Shown: positions 1 to 12,564 of the stretch, one piece after another | How positions within the stretch are numbered: position 1 is the first letter of the stretch | How the letters are laid out: each line of letters opens with the position of its first letter | Assembly (NCBI GenBank): GCA_905221605.1 | Contig: CAJNDS010002523.1 | Coordinates: 610,001 to 674,000 of the forward strand | Length of the DNA: 64,000 nt | DNA from: Symbiodinium natans | Taxonomy: Eukaryota; Sar; Dinophyceae; Suessiales; Symbiodiniaceae | Reading direction: 5' to 3' | Notes under the pieces: generated by a model | Databases searched by the model: none | Told to the model about the DNA's origin: nothing | Seen by the model: the letters and a program-made list of their open reading frames with translations, nothing else | Program-made: the position numbers and the translations under genes

Positions 1-125
1 GGAGGTGCACAATGGCGAGGTCACGGCCCAAGACCAAAAGCATCATATTCTGGTGGTGGATTGCCATCTCTTCGTTGGGAATTTCCGTCTTGGGCTTCAT
101 GTGCCAGTCAGAGGATGTCCTTGGT

Positions 126-153
126 GGGGGGGGGGGGGGGGGTCACCGCCCCC

Positions 154-187
<34 letters not shown>
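126..187. repeat. poly-G run followed by poly-C run
   Basis: A run of 17 G (126-142) is followed after 12 bases by an almost uninterrupted run of C to 187. The two arms are complementary and could fold into a G:C hairpin or other non-B structure. The proline- and glycine-rich frames across it are artefacts of the repeat. Confidence 0.95.
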
Positions 188-2226
188 TGTCACCACCCCC
201 CACCCCCTCACCACTACCCCCTCCCTCTCGCTTTAGTTTTAGTTGGATTCGTACGAGTTTTCATAAGATTCTTATCGATTGCAAAAGGGTTCTAAATAGC
301 AAAAAGGGTTCGTATTAAATGTGACCAAGATTCCCGAAATATTGCATAAGATTCCAAGACTCCAATGGGCTTTTGGGGTGGCGGTGGTGGGGGGAAGGGG
401 TCTTTGGGGGAGAGGGGCGGGGGGTCCGTCTCTTGTCGGGAGGGGAAACGGAGAACTCTCCCTCAGAGGGCCAGGAAGATTAGGCGCTCACCACCCACGG
501 GAGCGTGCATCATATGGGCAGGCATTCAGTGACGAGGCGGGTTTCAATGGCCAGGCGGGGGAGTTGCTGTGCAGCTGGTTGCACATGTCATCATATGTCA
601 TCCTCATCCAGCCTGCTTCATGTTCCATGCAGATTTAAAGGTGCGCATGGCGAAGCTGAAAGCCAAGGAACAAGCCTTGGCCCCAGTTGTCCTGAACAGT
701 AAATATATTTACATGCATGCGCTGCTTGGCAGACGTAGGGCGGCTCCCTGCAAATCTGGTTTTTGTAAGATTTGAAAGCAATGCCTTTTCTAAATATTTA
801 GTACCTTGCAGCTTCCTTGTTTGCCTCTCTGTTTGCATTGGCCGAGAGCAGGAGCAAGCCCAGATCAGAACCACATCCAAGCCCAGACCCGCGGAAACCG
901 GTCTCTGGAAGTGGTTGTGCTTGCACACGTGGTGTCCCGGGCACTCACTGACCAGACACAGTGAGATGACCTTCTGCAATGGGCCGAATGGAACAGGGGA
1001 CTTCGGCAACAGACTTGTAGCACGGTTCAGCTTGCGCTTGAGTTGCAAGGGAACGCCCCGGCTCAAACGGATGCTTCTCATTTGCTGGAGCATTCTTCAT
1101 TGTAACTTCTGTCACCATGCCGCGGAATTTGTCATCCGATGTTGGGTGTCAGAAGACACGGGCCCTCAAAAGAGGTTAGGCTGTTCTCCGTGTGGCATGT
1201 CATGGTATCGGAATGTCTCGGACATTGTACATGCCTTGCGTGGCCCACAATTGGAATGTCAGCATTTACTTGGCAAATCTTGTGGACGGAAATCATTGGG
1301 GGGAAAACAGACCTGTAAGACGTTATCGGATGGGCCTTAACTTGTGTCACACAACGCCAGCTCCGGGCTGATTCTGGATGGTCTTGAAGTAAAATGCCTC
1401 TGCTTCTCTGCTTCTCGATTGCTTGTCCAATCCTTGCCGGTTACAGTTTGTGGTGGTCGTTGCCTGCGCGTTTGGATGGGGGAAGCAGTGGGGGCCAGGA
1501 TTGTTTATGACTCCTTGGGTTTGCGTTTACATGCGGGGGAAGACATAGGGGCCATGACCATGGCACGACTTTGTCGGATGCCTGTAGGAAACGTCCTGCA
1601 GCTCCCACCCTTCCCCTCAGAAGAGGACGAAAACCTCGACAGATTCAGACCCAGACTACCATACAAAAGGAGGCAGTTTCATACGGAGGGACACTGGAAC
1701 AACCGCAACAGACCCCGCAGACAGCAGCCCACAATAGGAATTTCCCCTCGCAGCTGTTACAAAAGAATCGCCGACCCTCTACTTACGGTAGGCTGTGCGC
1801 GAAATTGCTCTGTCAAGCGTTCGAGGTTCAGCTGGTTCGACAGCAGATCAAGGCCGCGGTGAAGTGGCCAAAATGGTGCCAGAGCTAGAGTCGGTAGACA
1901 AGCGATGACAAGCGATCAGCTAGGCCCGGCGATGTCGAGAGTCTGGTTTCTCTGGCACCATGATGTCGTTGTGTGAAGGATATGCCGAATCGCCCCAAGG
2001 GTGAAATCAGGAGCCTGGGACAGCAGTGGCATGATCAGAGAGTATGCGAGCACACGCGAGCATGCATAGGGTTGAAGAGTTGCAGTTGCTTGCTTAGGTT
2101 CAGTTGGCGTAGACGCGCCAATTGACACAACTCGTATACAACTTTCAAGCTCAACTGTTGCTTTCAGCTGCTACAAGTGGCAATTCCGGAACCCCATTGC
2201 ATCGCATCCTCGACATTGCCAATGCC
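188..2226. other. no recognisable gene
   Basis: Open frames exist here (717-1340, 207 codons, and 1344-1862, 172 codons, both +), but neither has a recognisable motif or convincing splice borders. A weak exon-like stretch at about 1570-1790 ends near a GT. Nothing is supported. Confidence 0.4.
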
Positions 2227-2687
2227 AAGGATGGATTCAGCGGAATCGTTCTTCAAACTTCTGTCTCCGCAGGAGAGGAAGTGTACGGGACTCGGTTGCC
2301 CAACTTGGGCTACTCTGCGTAAACTTCTCACGAACCCTAGCCCTAGGCCCTTCTGCGCCAGAACTGCTAGAGTACAATGCAGCCCTGAGTGCGGAGCAAC
2401 TGTCTTACATGATGAATGTGCTCGTTGATGATACTGTACTGTTCTTTTCATAAAACGATCTTGACAGGAAACAAAAGTGCTTTCAGAATGTTTTGCAACG
2501 TTTCCCACATCTCTTGTTTCGGGATATTTTTTTTCAGCCGAAGGCATCCCTCCTGCGTCGGCCTTCCACTTCTGCGTCGTCTCAGCCCGACGGGCCACGA
2601 CAGCCCAGATGCTTAGAAATTCCTCTTCGAGTCATCTCGGCATTTCAGTTTGGCATTTCCGGACGATGGAGGCTCGAAATGGGGTAG
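2227..2687 (+). pseudogene. reverse-transcriptase-like fragment (tentative)
   Basis: One + frame is open from about 2227 to 2687 except for a single TAA at 2451-2453. Just before the stop it reads NVLVDDTVLF, resembling the catalytic motif of retrotransposon reverse transcriptases ([YF]xDD followed by hydrophobics). After the stop the same frame reads NDLDRKQKCFQNVLQRF, loosely like the helix that follows that motif in Ty3/gypsy-type enzymes. No upstream fingers motif, RNase H, integrase or terminal repeats were seen. It may be a decayed retroelement scrap, an exon that happens to contain VDD (a GT donor candidate lies at 2436), or chance. Confidence 0.22.
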
Positions 2688-2699
2688 ATAAGCTAGAAA

Positions 2700-5600
2700 T
2701 AAAAATGTTGCGGCTGTAATCGAAGTCAGCACGACAAGGAACTCACACAGTTTAGACTTATTTGACAAATCATGTCTAGCTGAAAAGCTAGTCCCAGCAA
2801 AACTATCTGTTGATGGTTGACGACTGAAGGCCTCTTTCTCTCATTGCAACATGCCACTTCTTGCATTCGGCGTGCAAACCGGGGGGATTCCCGAAGCAGA
2901 GTACATCAGGTTGAAGGTGTCCAGGACATCTTCAAAGTCCAATGTCAGTTTGATGAGGCAGGAGTGCTTCTTCGCTGCAAGAATCAGCACAGATGGGTTG
3001 GACCTGATTTGACCACAGGTGTCTAGTCTCAACTCAACTGGAAACAGCAGACTCTTTACTAGACTACAGCCCATACTCGCAATGCGTTTTGGCCTCCCCT
3101 GGTCGGCTGCACTAGCCTCGCCTGTAATGCAAGCAAGGAAGCCCACTTGGTATGTGGATGCTGACAGCGTCCAGGACCTTGCACTGCCTTCTAAGAATCT
3201 TCTAAGAATCCGCCATGATGTTCAGCCGCGTGGAGGAGTATCGCAAGCTTGGCCTTCAGGCAGTGGTAGGCACGTGAGCAGTGCAATCGGCATAGCAGGT
3301 TTGGACAGCTTTTTGCCCCAGTTAGCTAGCATCAAGTCCGCACTGCCGGGGCCTTCAATCTTGGTTTTGTTTCATGCCTCCAATGTGATGGAGCGAGCAT
3401 CAAGTCGGGGAAAGTACCTACGTAGGAGTCGTTCAGCTTGCAGTGGTCTGTGTAGCTTGATTTTTGATCGAACTGATTTCAGCAGGTGGACGTCTTTGCC
3501 CGTCGCGGAACAAGGCCCTGAAGGAGCGTTGAAGTCCAAGCTTGTCGCATCTTGCTGTTGCCAGCCTCTGATGTTGAGTTGATGGCGTCCACTGGTGTTG
3601 TGTGTTCGGATTGTGAGCTGCTCCCTCTTGAGTCATGCTACAGCACAGAGACGGTAGGGTCAAGATCATGAATTCTGAAGCGCCAAAAGGACAAGCCATT
3701 CTGTTAAAGAAGTGATTAATGATTAATTGTCAACTGCAAAGCCCTTGCGCGTGCTGCCTCGGCAGCGAGGCGGGCCCAAGCCCCTGCACGTTGGCAGTCC
3801 AAGCATGAAAAGCGGAAAGCAATCGAAGGGTTCCGTGCTGGGCAGGTGACCTCAGGCGTCCGGGTGGTTCCAGGGAGTCCAGGAGGTTTCACAAAGGGTC
3901 CGAAATGAGCGGTCCCAAATATGCATTGGCTTATGGACTGGAAACTACCAGTACGGAAAGGCCATGCGTCTCAACATGCAACCGCTGCTTCTGGGAAGCG
4001 GCTTCAGCAAGCACGAGTCAACGGAAACCTCCCCATCAATCCTTGATGCACTGCCTCTAGATCTGTACCGCCCGGGTATCGCGGAGGCATCGCTAGGTCT
4101 CAGCTATCGCGCAGATTTGGAAGGCTAGCTAAACTTCCATAAGGTCAATGCACGCGAATGATTTGGAATTTCCGATCGAAATTCATGGATCATCATGGCT
4201 CTGATTTGACCCAGGCATGGTTCAGGCGTGTTCAGGCACACTCGACCACGCCAGCGGAGACCAATCTGGATTGGCAGCAACGCTTTTGTATGCTTTTGTG
4301 ACTGTGCAGGCTCCAAACTTGCGATTGTTCCAAAACCTGTTCCAGTCTTCAAGGTGTGTTTTAATTATGTTTCGGTGGTTACAACACTCGCGAGCGCTTG
4401 TGATACGCGGTGTGGCGTCCTCTTGGTGATTCGTGTAGTTTGCACCCGCTTCTCAGCTTCTCTGCCTTTTGAAGCTTCTTGTACCTGTACGTACCTTGTA
4501 CCAGTGAGCATGATGTCCGCCTAGAACACTGCATGCCCCAAGACGACGCATCGACTTTCATGCGCCACAGCCTGATATCAGTGCTGGCTTTGGCTTTGAG
4601 CAGTTGGGTCTCGCCCTGAGCCGCTCGCGCGCTGTGCATTTGGCGTCTGTTCGGGGTCTTTTGAAAGAGTCTTTTTGCAGGATCCCCGCGCCACGAACAG
4701 TTGTTATGCACGTGCAGGATGCAAATCGATTGGGGAAGATTTGCGTTCAGGCTCGTCAGACGAAGTTCATGGGCACGCGGCAGTCACCAGAGCACTTCCT
4801 AAAATTTCTTGAAGCTGAAGCCGGTAGGCTAGCATGCAGCCTGATGCAGCTTGCGGGTCATGCTGTTGCAGAAGGTTCTGTTAAATGGCCTCCGCAAAGA
4901 AGCCTGCGGTGAACATGCAGATATGTATGGATGTGCTGTAGATCGTTTTCTTGTGGCCCTCAGTCACGTACTGCACATGTAGAGGCTTCTGACGACATTT
5001 CTGCGTGGGAGCGTCTTGGCTGCTTTGCGGCTCATCTTGATGCGCGGGTTCAATGCCGTTTCGAGATATGGGTATTCCAGGTATCGACATGGCAAGCGAG
5101 CTTCAAGCAAAGACGATGCATCTTTGAAGCAACTTTGACACCTGTACGTGTCTGTGATGACAGCCAAGACGGCAATCATCTGAGGATGCGTGCAATGCTG
5201 CATATGCGGCTACAAAGCGGCTCGGTTTTTGCACTGCGATTAGCAGAATATTTGGAATTTGCAACTTCGACCTCATTCATGTCCTGATTCTTGATGTAGC
5301 GTGATCATACATGAACATACTTTGTATGGTTGGGTGCAGAGGGTGCATTTGGACTTGTTCTGGCGCTGCTAGGCGGTTCATTCTGTCGCCACTCACCGCT
5401 GCTCAGTTCATCGTCGCAAAGATGAGAGGCCATGGTCCATTGGCATGCCCCGAGAAGCAAGCCTTGTGTATAAGCACGTTTCTGTACGGCTTTGGGTGCT
5501 TGAGGCATTTTGTGTGATGTCGGGCTGCTGAAAACAACACCGGCCAAAGGATCCGAACAGTAAAACGCAGAGTCTTTGAACATAACCACGAAGAACTTCT

Positions 5601-8600
5601 TCGCAACTTCAAACCACCACCCCAGCTCCTGTCATACAACAGCTTGCTTTGAGTCGTGACGTCTTGGGTGAAGTCGAACCTTTGTGCGTGCACGTGGGGC
5701 CATCCATTCTAACGGAGATTTGCGAACAAGCATACATTAAAATCAGTTAAAGTTGTATCTCTTCGCGCGGAAGCCTTCTGCATGAGCCCTGCTAAGAACC
5801 ATGGACCTACCTTGAATAAATCACTTCCAGTAGTATCTTCGGGCGTGCACACTGCTGCATGGACCGGCCTGACATCACCGATGTTGTATTTCTGCGCATG
5901 CATAGAAACCATTCCCAACGTCAACCTGTGCAGGGTAGCACGGCTAGACTTAGACCAACCATCAGTTCCTTTACCCGAGCTCACGCGGCTGTTTTGGCGC
6001 GACTTCCCGCGACGTGTCGTGACTTTACGCTTTTTCGGCGTGACAAGGCGGTGTCGCGACTTCGCGCGCGCGATGGCGTGACATATCGCTACCTCTTGTG
6101 GTTCAGGTTGCAAGATTCGTTTTGGTCACCTCACCAACTAGGCGGCACATGCTATCTTGCGGAACTTGCGCTATTTGCTCGCAGGAATGCCAGACCCCAA
6201 GCCCAAGCTTGGAGGGGCCCCATGGCAGCAAAAGTCCGCTTTGAGTTGTGTGGAATCGTACATGCCATCATGCTCACGGTTGAGTTCTGACAGAGTGCCG
6301 ACAGGATCCTTTGTAGGTTGGCAGCCTGTGTTTTTGCACCGGCTGCGATTCTGCAACACTCTCTCATGTGGCATCTGAGGTTTACATGATAGGCCCAGGG
6401 GGGACCCACGGGGAGAGCGGAGAGTGTCAACATTTTGTGATGCATCAGAGATGACATGCGAAGCTGTAATGCAACCCATCAATGTTTGAGGGCTCACAAT
6501 GGTATTTGCATTGAACGGAATGTGACGCCACCGTAGATGACATGGCAGTCACAAAGCACTTTTACGCTGTACCGCCCAAACAGAGTCGCATCCTACAACG
6601 AGCATCCACATGCAACTACGGTGAGGCGACATACGTGTGCCCGGCAATATAGGTTATAGATACTTCCACTTCAGGGCTCACCAACCCACAGCAAGGATTC
6701 ACAATCAACAGTCGGCTTCCAGACAATGCTGCGTACAGACGTTTTACTATGTTTTACTGTTTTGCGGATGAATGTAGCCTTGCAGTCAAGTTCGCCCGGC
6801 AGCCCGTGAAACACTGTTGCTTCGAGACGTCGCATTTCCCACTCGAAGCCCCGCAGCTAAGACAAACTTGTGGCCAGAGTTAGAAGTTAGAAGTGACCCT
6901 CGAAGTGCCGAACATGACAGCACATGACAGCCAACTCCCTGCTTGACTTAGGACGTCTCATAGGACCTAGGCCTCTGCTTGGGTCCCCGTCAAGTTTCTC
7001 CATTCTCGCGTGTCCCTCGTGTGATTTGAGCACCTGTCAGCTTAAGCAACGCATCCCTTCATCAATCCTTTCAGAGTCACCGCGGCCGGATAGTCCTAGA
7101 AGAAGTGGTTTGATGTCAGCGAAGAAAGTGCTTGACGTCATTCTGCTGGTTTGCAGCTTTGCAATTCATTGGCGACTTGGAAGGCAGCTGCGCAAGGACC
7201 ATGGCTGGCGAAGAGTTCGTAACGAAACACTTTATCCTCGGTGCCGGGACGGCAAATCTGTCTCGGGTGCTCATTTGACTCATTACAGGATCCGACAGCT
7301 TTCGTAGCTTTTCCCTAGGCGACTTCTTTGTGGTGGACACGGGCTCGAAGGCTGGAGCGGGCTGTCTCGAGCTGCCAGTTTGTAACATGGGTCCGAGCTT
7401 GAAGCTTGTAAAAAAGTCTTGCAATGCACATGCCACATGGCCTTGTGAGCGTTCAGCGTGCCTGGCCCGATGGTCTTGCGGACCAGGTGCGCTTTGACGA
7501 GAACCTGAACCTTAAAGAAGACTACGTCTCTTGGCTGCGTCGCCTGTGTCCAGTTCAGCAGAAGTGCAACTGCACGGTTCCACACAGTGTCCACACATGA
7601 AGCAGAGGACTTCACCTGTTCACACATTCGTGCTCATGGTGGCGCATCAGCCCCAGGATGTCCTCGACAGCATTCCCACATGTTCTGAACAAGGATTTGC
7701 AGCTTAGTAAGCTTACGTAGTAACTTAGGTCATGCGATGCAATCGCATGACCCTCAACGTCAAGCACTACTCGAACACTGGGGGTGCGTGCTCCAACCGA
7801 GACAAGAAGGGCAAGGAGGAGCATTATCGGAGCATTCTCCGCTGATGTCAGCTCCGGCGTCGCAACTCAGCTCTACTGTACGGTTCTCCTCAGTTAGACT
7901 CTGAGATGTGCAGGAGCAGCGCAACATCGCCATTCTCATGAACAAATGGCCACTTGGCCGTGGTGGAATTCAGAGCCGTGGTGCATTGCATTTGTTGTAA
8001 CAATGATGGACCAGACGTCCGCCTATTTAAGCCCTTACGCGCGTGATCTTTATGCGTTTCAGACTCCCGGCTTGAACATGCTGCTTTAACACCTGCTGTT
8101 TCTGAGGCCACGTGCCCTTCGTGACAACCCGAAGCGCGACAACGAAGCCTCGCGCTCAGAGGCGGCAAGAATAGTGCGCACTTGACGGTCTGGCATTTCA
8201 CAGTTGAGTTAAAATCAAAAACCTGTTTAGGCCACCTCTTGGCCCGACCCGCCGTGTCTGAAAGCCTTGTTCTCTCTGGGCGGCCGCAGTGGTTTACATA
8301 GGTTGAATGGAAGCGCCGCAGCGGTTTGTGTGAGCCAGGTACTGATACCCCGCCCGATACCCTCAACAGTGCTCAGCATAGCCTGTCCTCTGTGAGAGTC
8401 GAAACCCCGAACCCTAAGCAGGTTTCAACAATAGATAACAGAAGATCAAGTTCTTAGCAGGTGCTTGAGTGCTACGTTACCGATACCCTACCGATACCCC
8501 CACCACCCTACCGGTAACAATTCAGGGCAGTCAGCCATCCGCCACTAGCCCCAGACCTTCCGAGCCTCCCCAAGCGGCTTGAGGTACCGAACCGAGGAAT

Positions 8601-8800
8601 TTAGGTGTGAAGGGGGGCTGGGTGTTGCAGCTAGGCTGGGATTTTCACAGCTTATTTGTTGAGCGTACATGAGTCCTGGCTTGATGTTCGTCCATGTTTA
8701 CTTCTCAGACCTTCAAGTAAGTTTAGTAGGCAGCCGCAGTGATTTGCCTAGTTTTAGATGTAGGATAACGATTTCAAAACGATTTTTGACAACGACTCAG
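2700..8800. other. no recognisable gene; scattered short frames
   Basis: No family could be named in this 6 kb. The longest frames are 3019-3582 (+, 187 codons), 7890-8366 (-, 158 codons) and 5859-6290 (+, 143 codons). None shows a motif, and opposite-strand frames overlap them. A G/C-rich stretch at about 5995-6080 carries several CGCGAC repeats. A pyrimidine-rich direct repeat containing CCGATACC lies near 8480-8515. Confidence 0.4.
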
Positions 8801-8820
8801 TTTGGTTTGGTGCGTCTCAC

Positions 8821-9268
8821 TCTCCCTGTAAGGTCATCATGAGCTGGCCAGCCGACGACGATGCCGAGGGTCTTCACCACGAAAAGAGGCAAGCCTTGGA
8901 CGTAGTCGGATTCGTCGTCGAACGCAACATGTGGAGCGTGTGAAGAATTGACCTGTCACAGGAAGCCAAAGAAAGTGCCAAGCGGCAAGATCAAGGCAAT
9001 GAAGGCCCGACGCACGCAATCCTGAAAAGACGTCAGCTGGTCAGTGTCCATGACCGTAGATATATGCTTTATAGAGATACGCACAGGCATATAAGTATGT
9101 ATGGGTACCTGGTGTTTCATGCGAAGCCACTGCATATCGCTTGCAGCCGCAGCAACACGTGGACTTGTTGAGGCTGTGTCGAAGAAGACGAAGAAAGCAA
9201 AGGCTCCAAGTGTCAGTTCTTGAGATAGCCAGGCTATTCTTAGTGTCTTGCATGTTCTTGCAGAACAT
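8821..9268 (-). CDS. two phase-matched exons of an unknown, possibly membrane, protein
   Basis: On the minus strand, an exon from 9268 to 9109 follows an AG (CTGCAG) and ends at CAG|GTACCC. It encodes LTLGAFAFFVFFDTA, a hydrophobic stretch, then a helical segment ending in MQWLRMKHQ. Its phase is 0. A second exon from 8952 to 8821 follows GACAG, reads 44 codons in phase 0 including DDESDYVQGLPLFVVKTLG and GWPAHDDLTG, and ends at a good donor, GTGAGA. An alternative acceptor at 9021 would add IALILPLGTFFGFL before a TGA. The intron would be 156 nt. The product is not recognised; hydrophobic patches suggest membrane association. Further exons are expected on both sides. Confidence 0.42.
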
Positions 9269-9736
9269 CTGCAGTGCCAGAGTGTACAGATCGACTCCCC
9301 TGAGCTCCCCATCCCGAGCTCCTCAGCTCCAACTTTCTATATTCTGACGGATATTTCGGATATTTCTTGCAGGCCGGCCTGCCGAGCAATGCAGTCATCC
9401 TGCGGACAGAGAAGGGCAACAAGGAGCGGCGGCAAGATTCAGAAAGATTCAGAAATGCCCCCTTGCGATTTGGCGTTCTATAAGACGCCGTGAGGGAGGG
9501 CATTTTGCTGATTGGGCTGCACTGTCTGCACTTGGCAGGCGGCAAATGCCAAACTTCAGCCATACATTTCCAAGAGGTGTGGACGGGCCCCATGGCTCCA
9601 GCTTAATGCAAAGCTCTAAATTCCAAACCCTCCACTGAGTCTAACCATGCCCTGCTGCAGAAGTGCCATGAAGTGCCTGAATGTTTCAGTGTTTCTGAAG
9701 GTCTGCTGTAGCTTCCGAAGAGCTGCGCTGGCTCAG

Positions 9737-10090
9737 GTCAATGGCAAGCGGGTCAGCGAGGCGAGAAACACGGGAGTTTCGAAGATGAACTTGCATATTT
9801 CATGTTGCATACTATGTGTAGCGATTCTTTATGCATGTTGATTCATGTTGCAGGTCCTGGGCCATATCAAGTTCAACACAGCCAAGGGAGAGCTGCGAAC
9901 GTGCCCAGCCTGGGTGTGGAATCAGAACGGCCATGACATGAGGCTTTCAAAGCTGAACCATGCAACCGGAGGGAGCAGGACAGGAAGAAGAAACAGGTGA
10001 GACCACAGTTCTTTGCTCATGCCGGGGTTCCTCAGGTATACGCTCGGAGACCTGAGATATGATCTTCATCAGGGCTATCTGAAACTGAAG
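9737..10090 (+). CDS. three phase-consistent exons, unknown product
   Basis: Exon a (9737-9760, VNGKRVSE) follows CTCAG and ends at GAG|GCGAGA, an apparent GC donor. Exon b (9854-9996) follows TTGCAG, encodes GHIKFNTAKGELRTCPAW and WNQNGHDMRLSKLNHATGG, and ends in phase 2 at AACAG|GTGAGA. Exon c (10036-10090) follows CTCAG, restores the codon (AG+G) and reads YTLGDLRYDLHQGYLKLK to AAG|GTTCGG. The splice phases agree across all three, which supports a real gene, but no family is recognised. The second intron would be only 39 nt. Confidence 0.45.
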
Positions 10091-11220
10091 GTTCGGGCCA
10101 GCAACGTCTGTGATTGTCAGGGCGCGTCATAGTTTGGTGTTAAATGCCCCGGCATCAGCCTTTGTTCCGTGCCGAGTCTCAGCATGCTATGTGTTCACAA
10201 TCGGTCGACATGCGCAGGTTTCGAAGACTTCCTGAGATGCGGCCTTTCTTCTCTTCTTTGCTTGTGCTATGCAGTCACTAAATAAGGCATCCTTGCAATA
10301 TTCATGACAGATTGAGCGGAGTGTTCAAAGCTATCATGGCAGACGATACCATACGATGGCAGACGGCACGCGCAAAACACCAGATCCTGCTGGAGAGCGG
10401 GCTTTAGCTTCTTTAGATTTCCTGGATCCCATGTCATGCAAACAAGGAGAGGGACACTTGTTTTTGTTGCGAAGAATTGAGTTTGGTGTCTCGCAACTGC
10501 TGCAGTGCAGTGCTGGTCAACATGGCTGATGCTGAGAGCTTGCAAAACATGTGAGAACAGCTTAGCCACGTGTAATCTGCATGAGGAGGAATCAGTTGAT
10601 CCGGTGTGGCGTGAATTGCACGCCTTTTTGACAGGGCCGCAATTGGGACATAAGTCAGTAGTTTGGTCAAGGAGAAGCAATTCCACTGCTGGCGACAGAT
10701 CCGCAGGCATAAAGCAGTCGTCATGGGTTGTCATTAGGGCAAGCAAGGACATGCAGATGTGTTAGAAAGTTGAAAATAATGTTGTACGAAGCAGTGTGGG
10801 ATCCATCCACTTGGGGAAGGAGCGCAGCTCAGCTGCGAGTGAGCATCAGCTCGGTTCCGAAAAGTCCTGTGTTGGCGGGTTGCTGTGGTCGTCCTACGAG
10901 TGGATACGAAGCGCGTTGCCCGGTCAAGCATGATCTCTTTTCAGCCAGAAAACTTCTGTTTCATTGCAAGTAGTTCGCTGTCAGCATGGTTTCCTCCTCT
11001 CTTGCCGCGCTTGAACTCATGGGGGATATGTGGGACCATGGGACAGTTTTTTGGTGTTGCAAGTTGAAAGGGCATTGTTCCTGCAGGCGCTGCCTGGACA
11101 TCCGTGCCCTTTCTGCAGGCGCCTACAGTACTCTTTGCGAACATGTAGCTGCAAAACATCTCCAACCAGCTCAACCCTTGCAGGAGTTTGCATTTCAGAC
11201 GTGCGACTTGGGTCTCTAAA
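10091..11220. other. no gene supported; exon-like stretch at 11096-11220
   Basis: Nothing nameable. A cysteine-containing + frame at 10780-10973 and one after a CTGCAG acceptor at 11095 (GHPCPFCRRLQYSLRTCSC) could be exons of the preceding gene, but no phase-matched junction was found. Confidence 0.3.
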
Positions 11221-11234
11221 TGGTGACCGTCTCG

Positions 11235-11850
<616 letters not shown>

Positions 11851-11868
11851 GTAGGTTCCCGACATCCC

Positions 11869-11936
11869 CCCCCACCCCCCCCACCCCCCCCACCCCCCCC
11901 ACCCCCCCCCACCCCCCCCCACCCCCCCCCCCACCC
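11869..11936. repeat. C-rich 9-bp minisatellite
   Basis: Runs of 7-9 C separated by single A, giving roughly a 9-bp period over about 65 bp. A short (GT)n run follows at 11991-12009. Confidence 0.92.
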
Positions 11937-11939
11937 CCG

Positions 11940-12511
11940 CGAGCTGGTCATCATGTCTCTAAGTGTTGCATCATTGTGGGCGTTGGGGATGTGTGTGTGT
12001 GTGTGTGTGATATCTTCGTGCTGTCAAGAGAAGGTTCACCGGCTGCTAGCATCGTTGCCAAAGCATTGCATGGATCTTGCTCCGTGGTAGGAAATGCGCA
12101 CTGCTTTTGCCAGGCCTCGCAGCATGTGCTGCTGGTGCACGATGGCAGGAGCTTATCCCCGCTAGGTGGTCCGACAGTCGTGCTTGTTTGTTGTACTGTG
12201 CTGCGCGGCAGTCTTCACTCCATACTTGATGACTTGCATAGCCGCGGCATAGCCGTAGCCAACGACATCCAACGACACAGTGTCTCAGCATCACAGGCAG
12301 AGTTCCTGTGCCTTGTGCACTGCTTTGTGCATCATTCCGCGGCCTTGCGCCGCGCCAATTTCCAGGAGAGTCTCGGCATCCTGCGCTATGCAGAAGCCAC
12401 TGGCCTGGGCTTGCAAGCCGCTGAGATCCCTGAGCTGTCTTGAAACAGAGAAAACATCAGGAGAGTCACGGAGACAGATGCCAAATATGCCAAATCCCAG
12501 GCCCAATGCAG
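11940..12511. other. opposing open frames, no gene decided
   Basis: A + frame to 12443 contains SILDDLHSRGIAVAND. The minus frame 12506-12291 contains AQDAETLLEIGAAQGRG. Each looks plausible and neither has a matched junction. The region is upstream of the PPR pieces and may hold their 5' exons. Confidence 0.3.
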
Positions 12512-12564
12512 TGGGCCGCAGTGCTGCAATTGCAACGCTGCTCCGAGCAGAGCGATGGCATCAG
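12512..12564 (+). CDS. PPR exon piece 1
   Basis: Follows TGCAG. Reads VGRSAAIATLLRAERWHQ, a helix-A plus start of helix-B match (consensus SAAIxACxRAxxWxQAL). It ends at CAG, followed by GCATCC. That GC is either a GC donor or simply the conserved Ala codon, after which similarity is lost. Confidence 0.5.
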
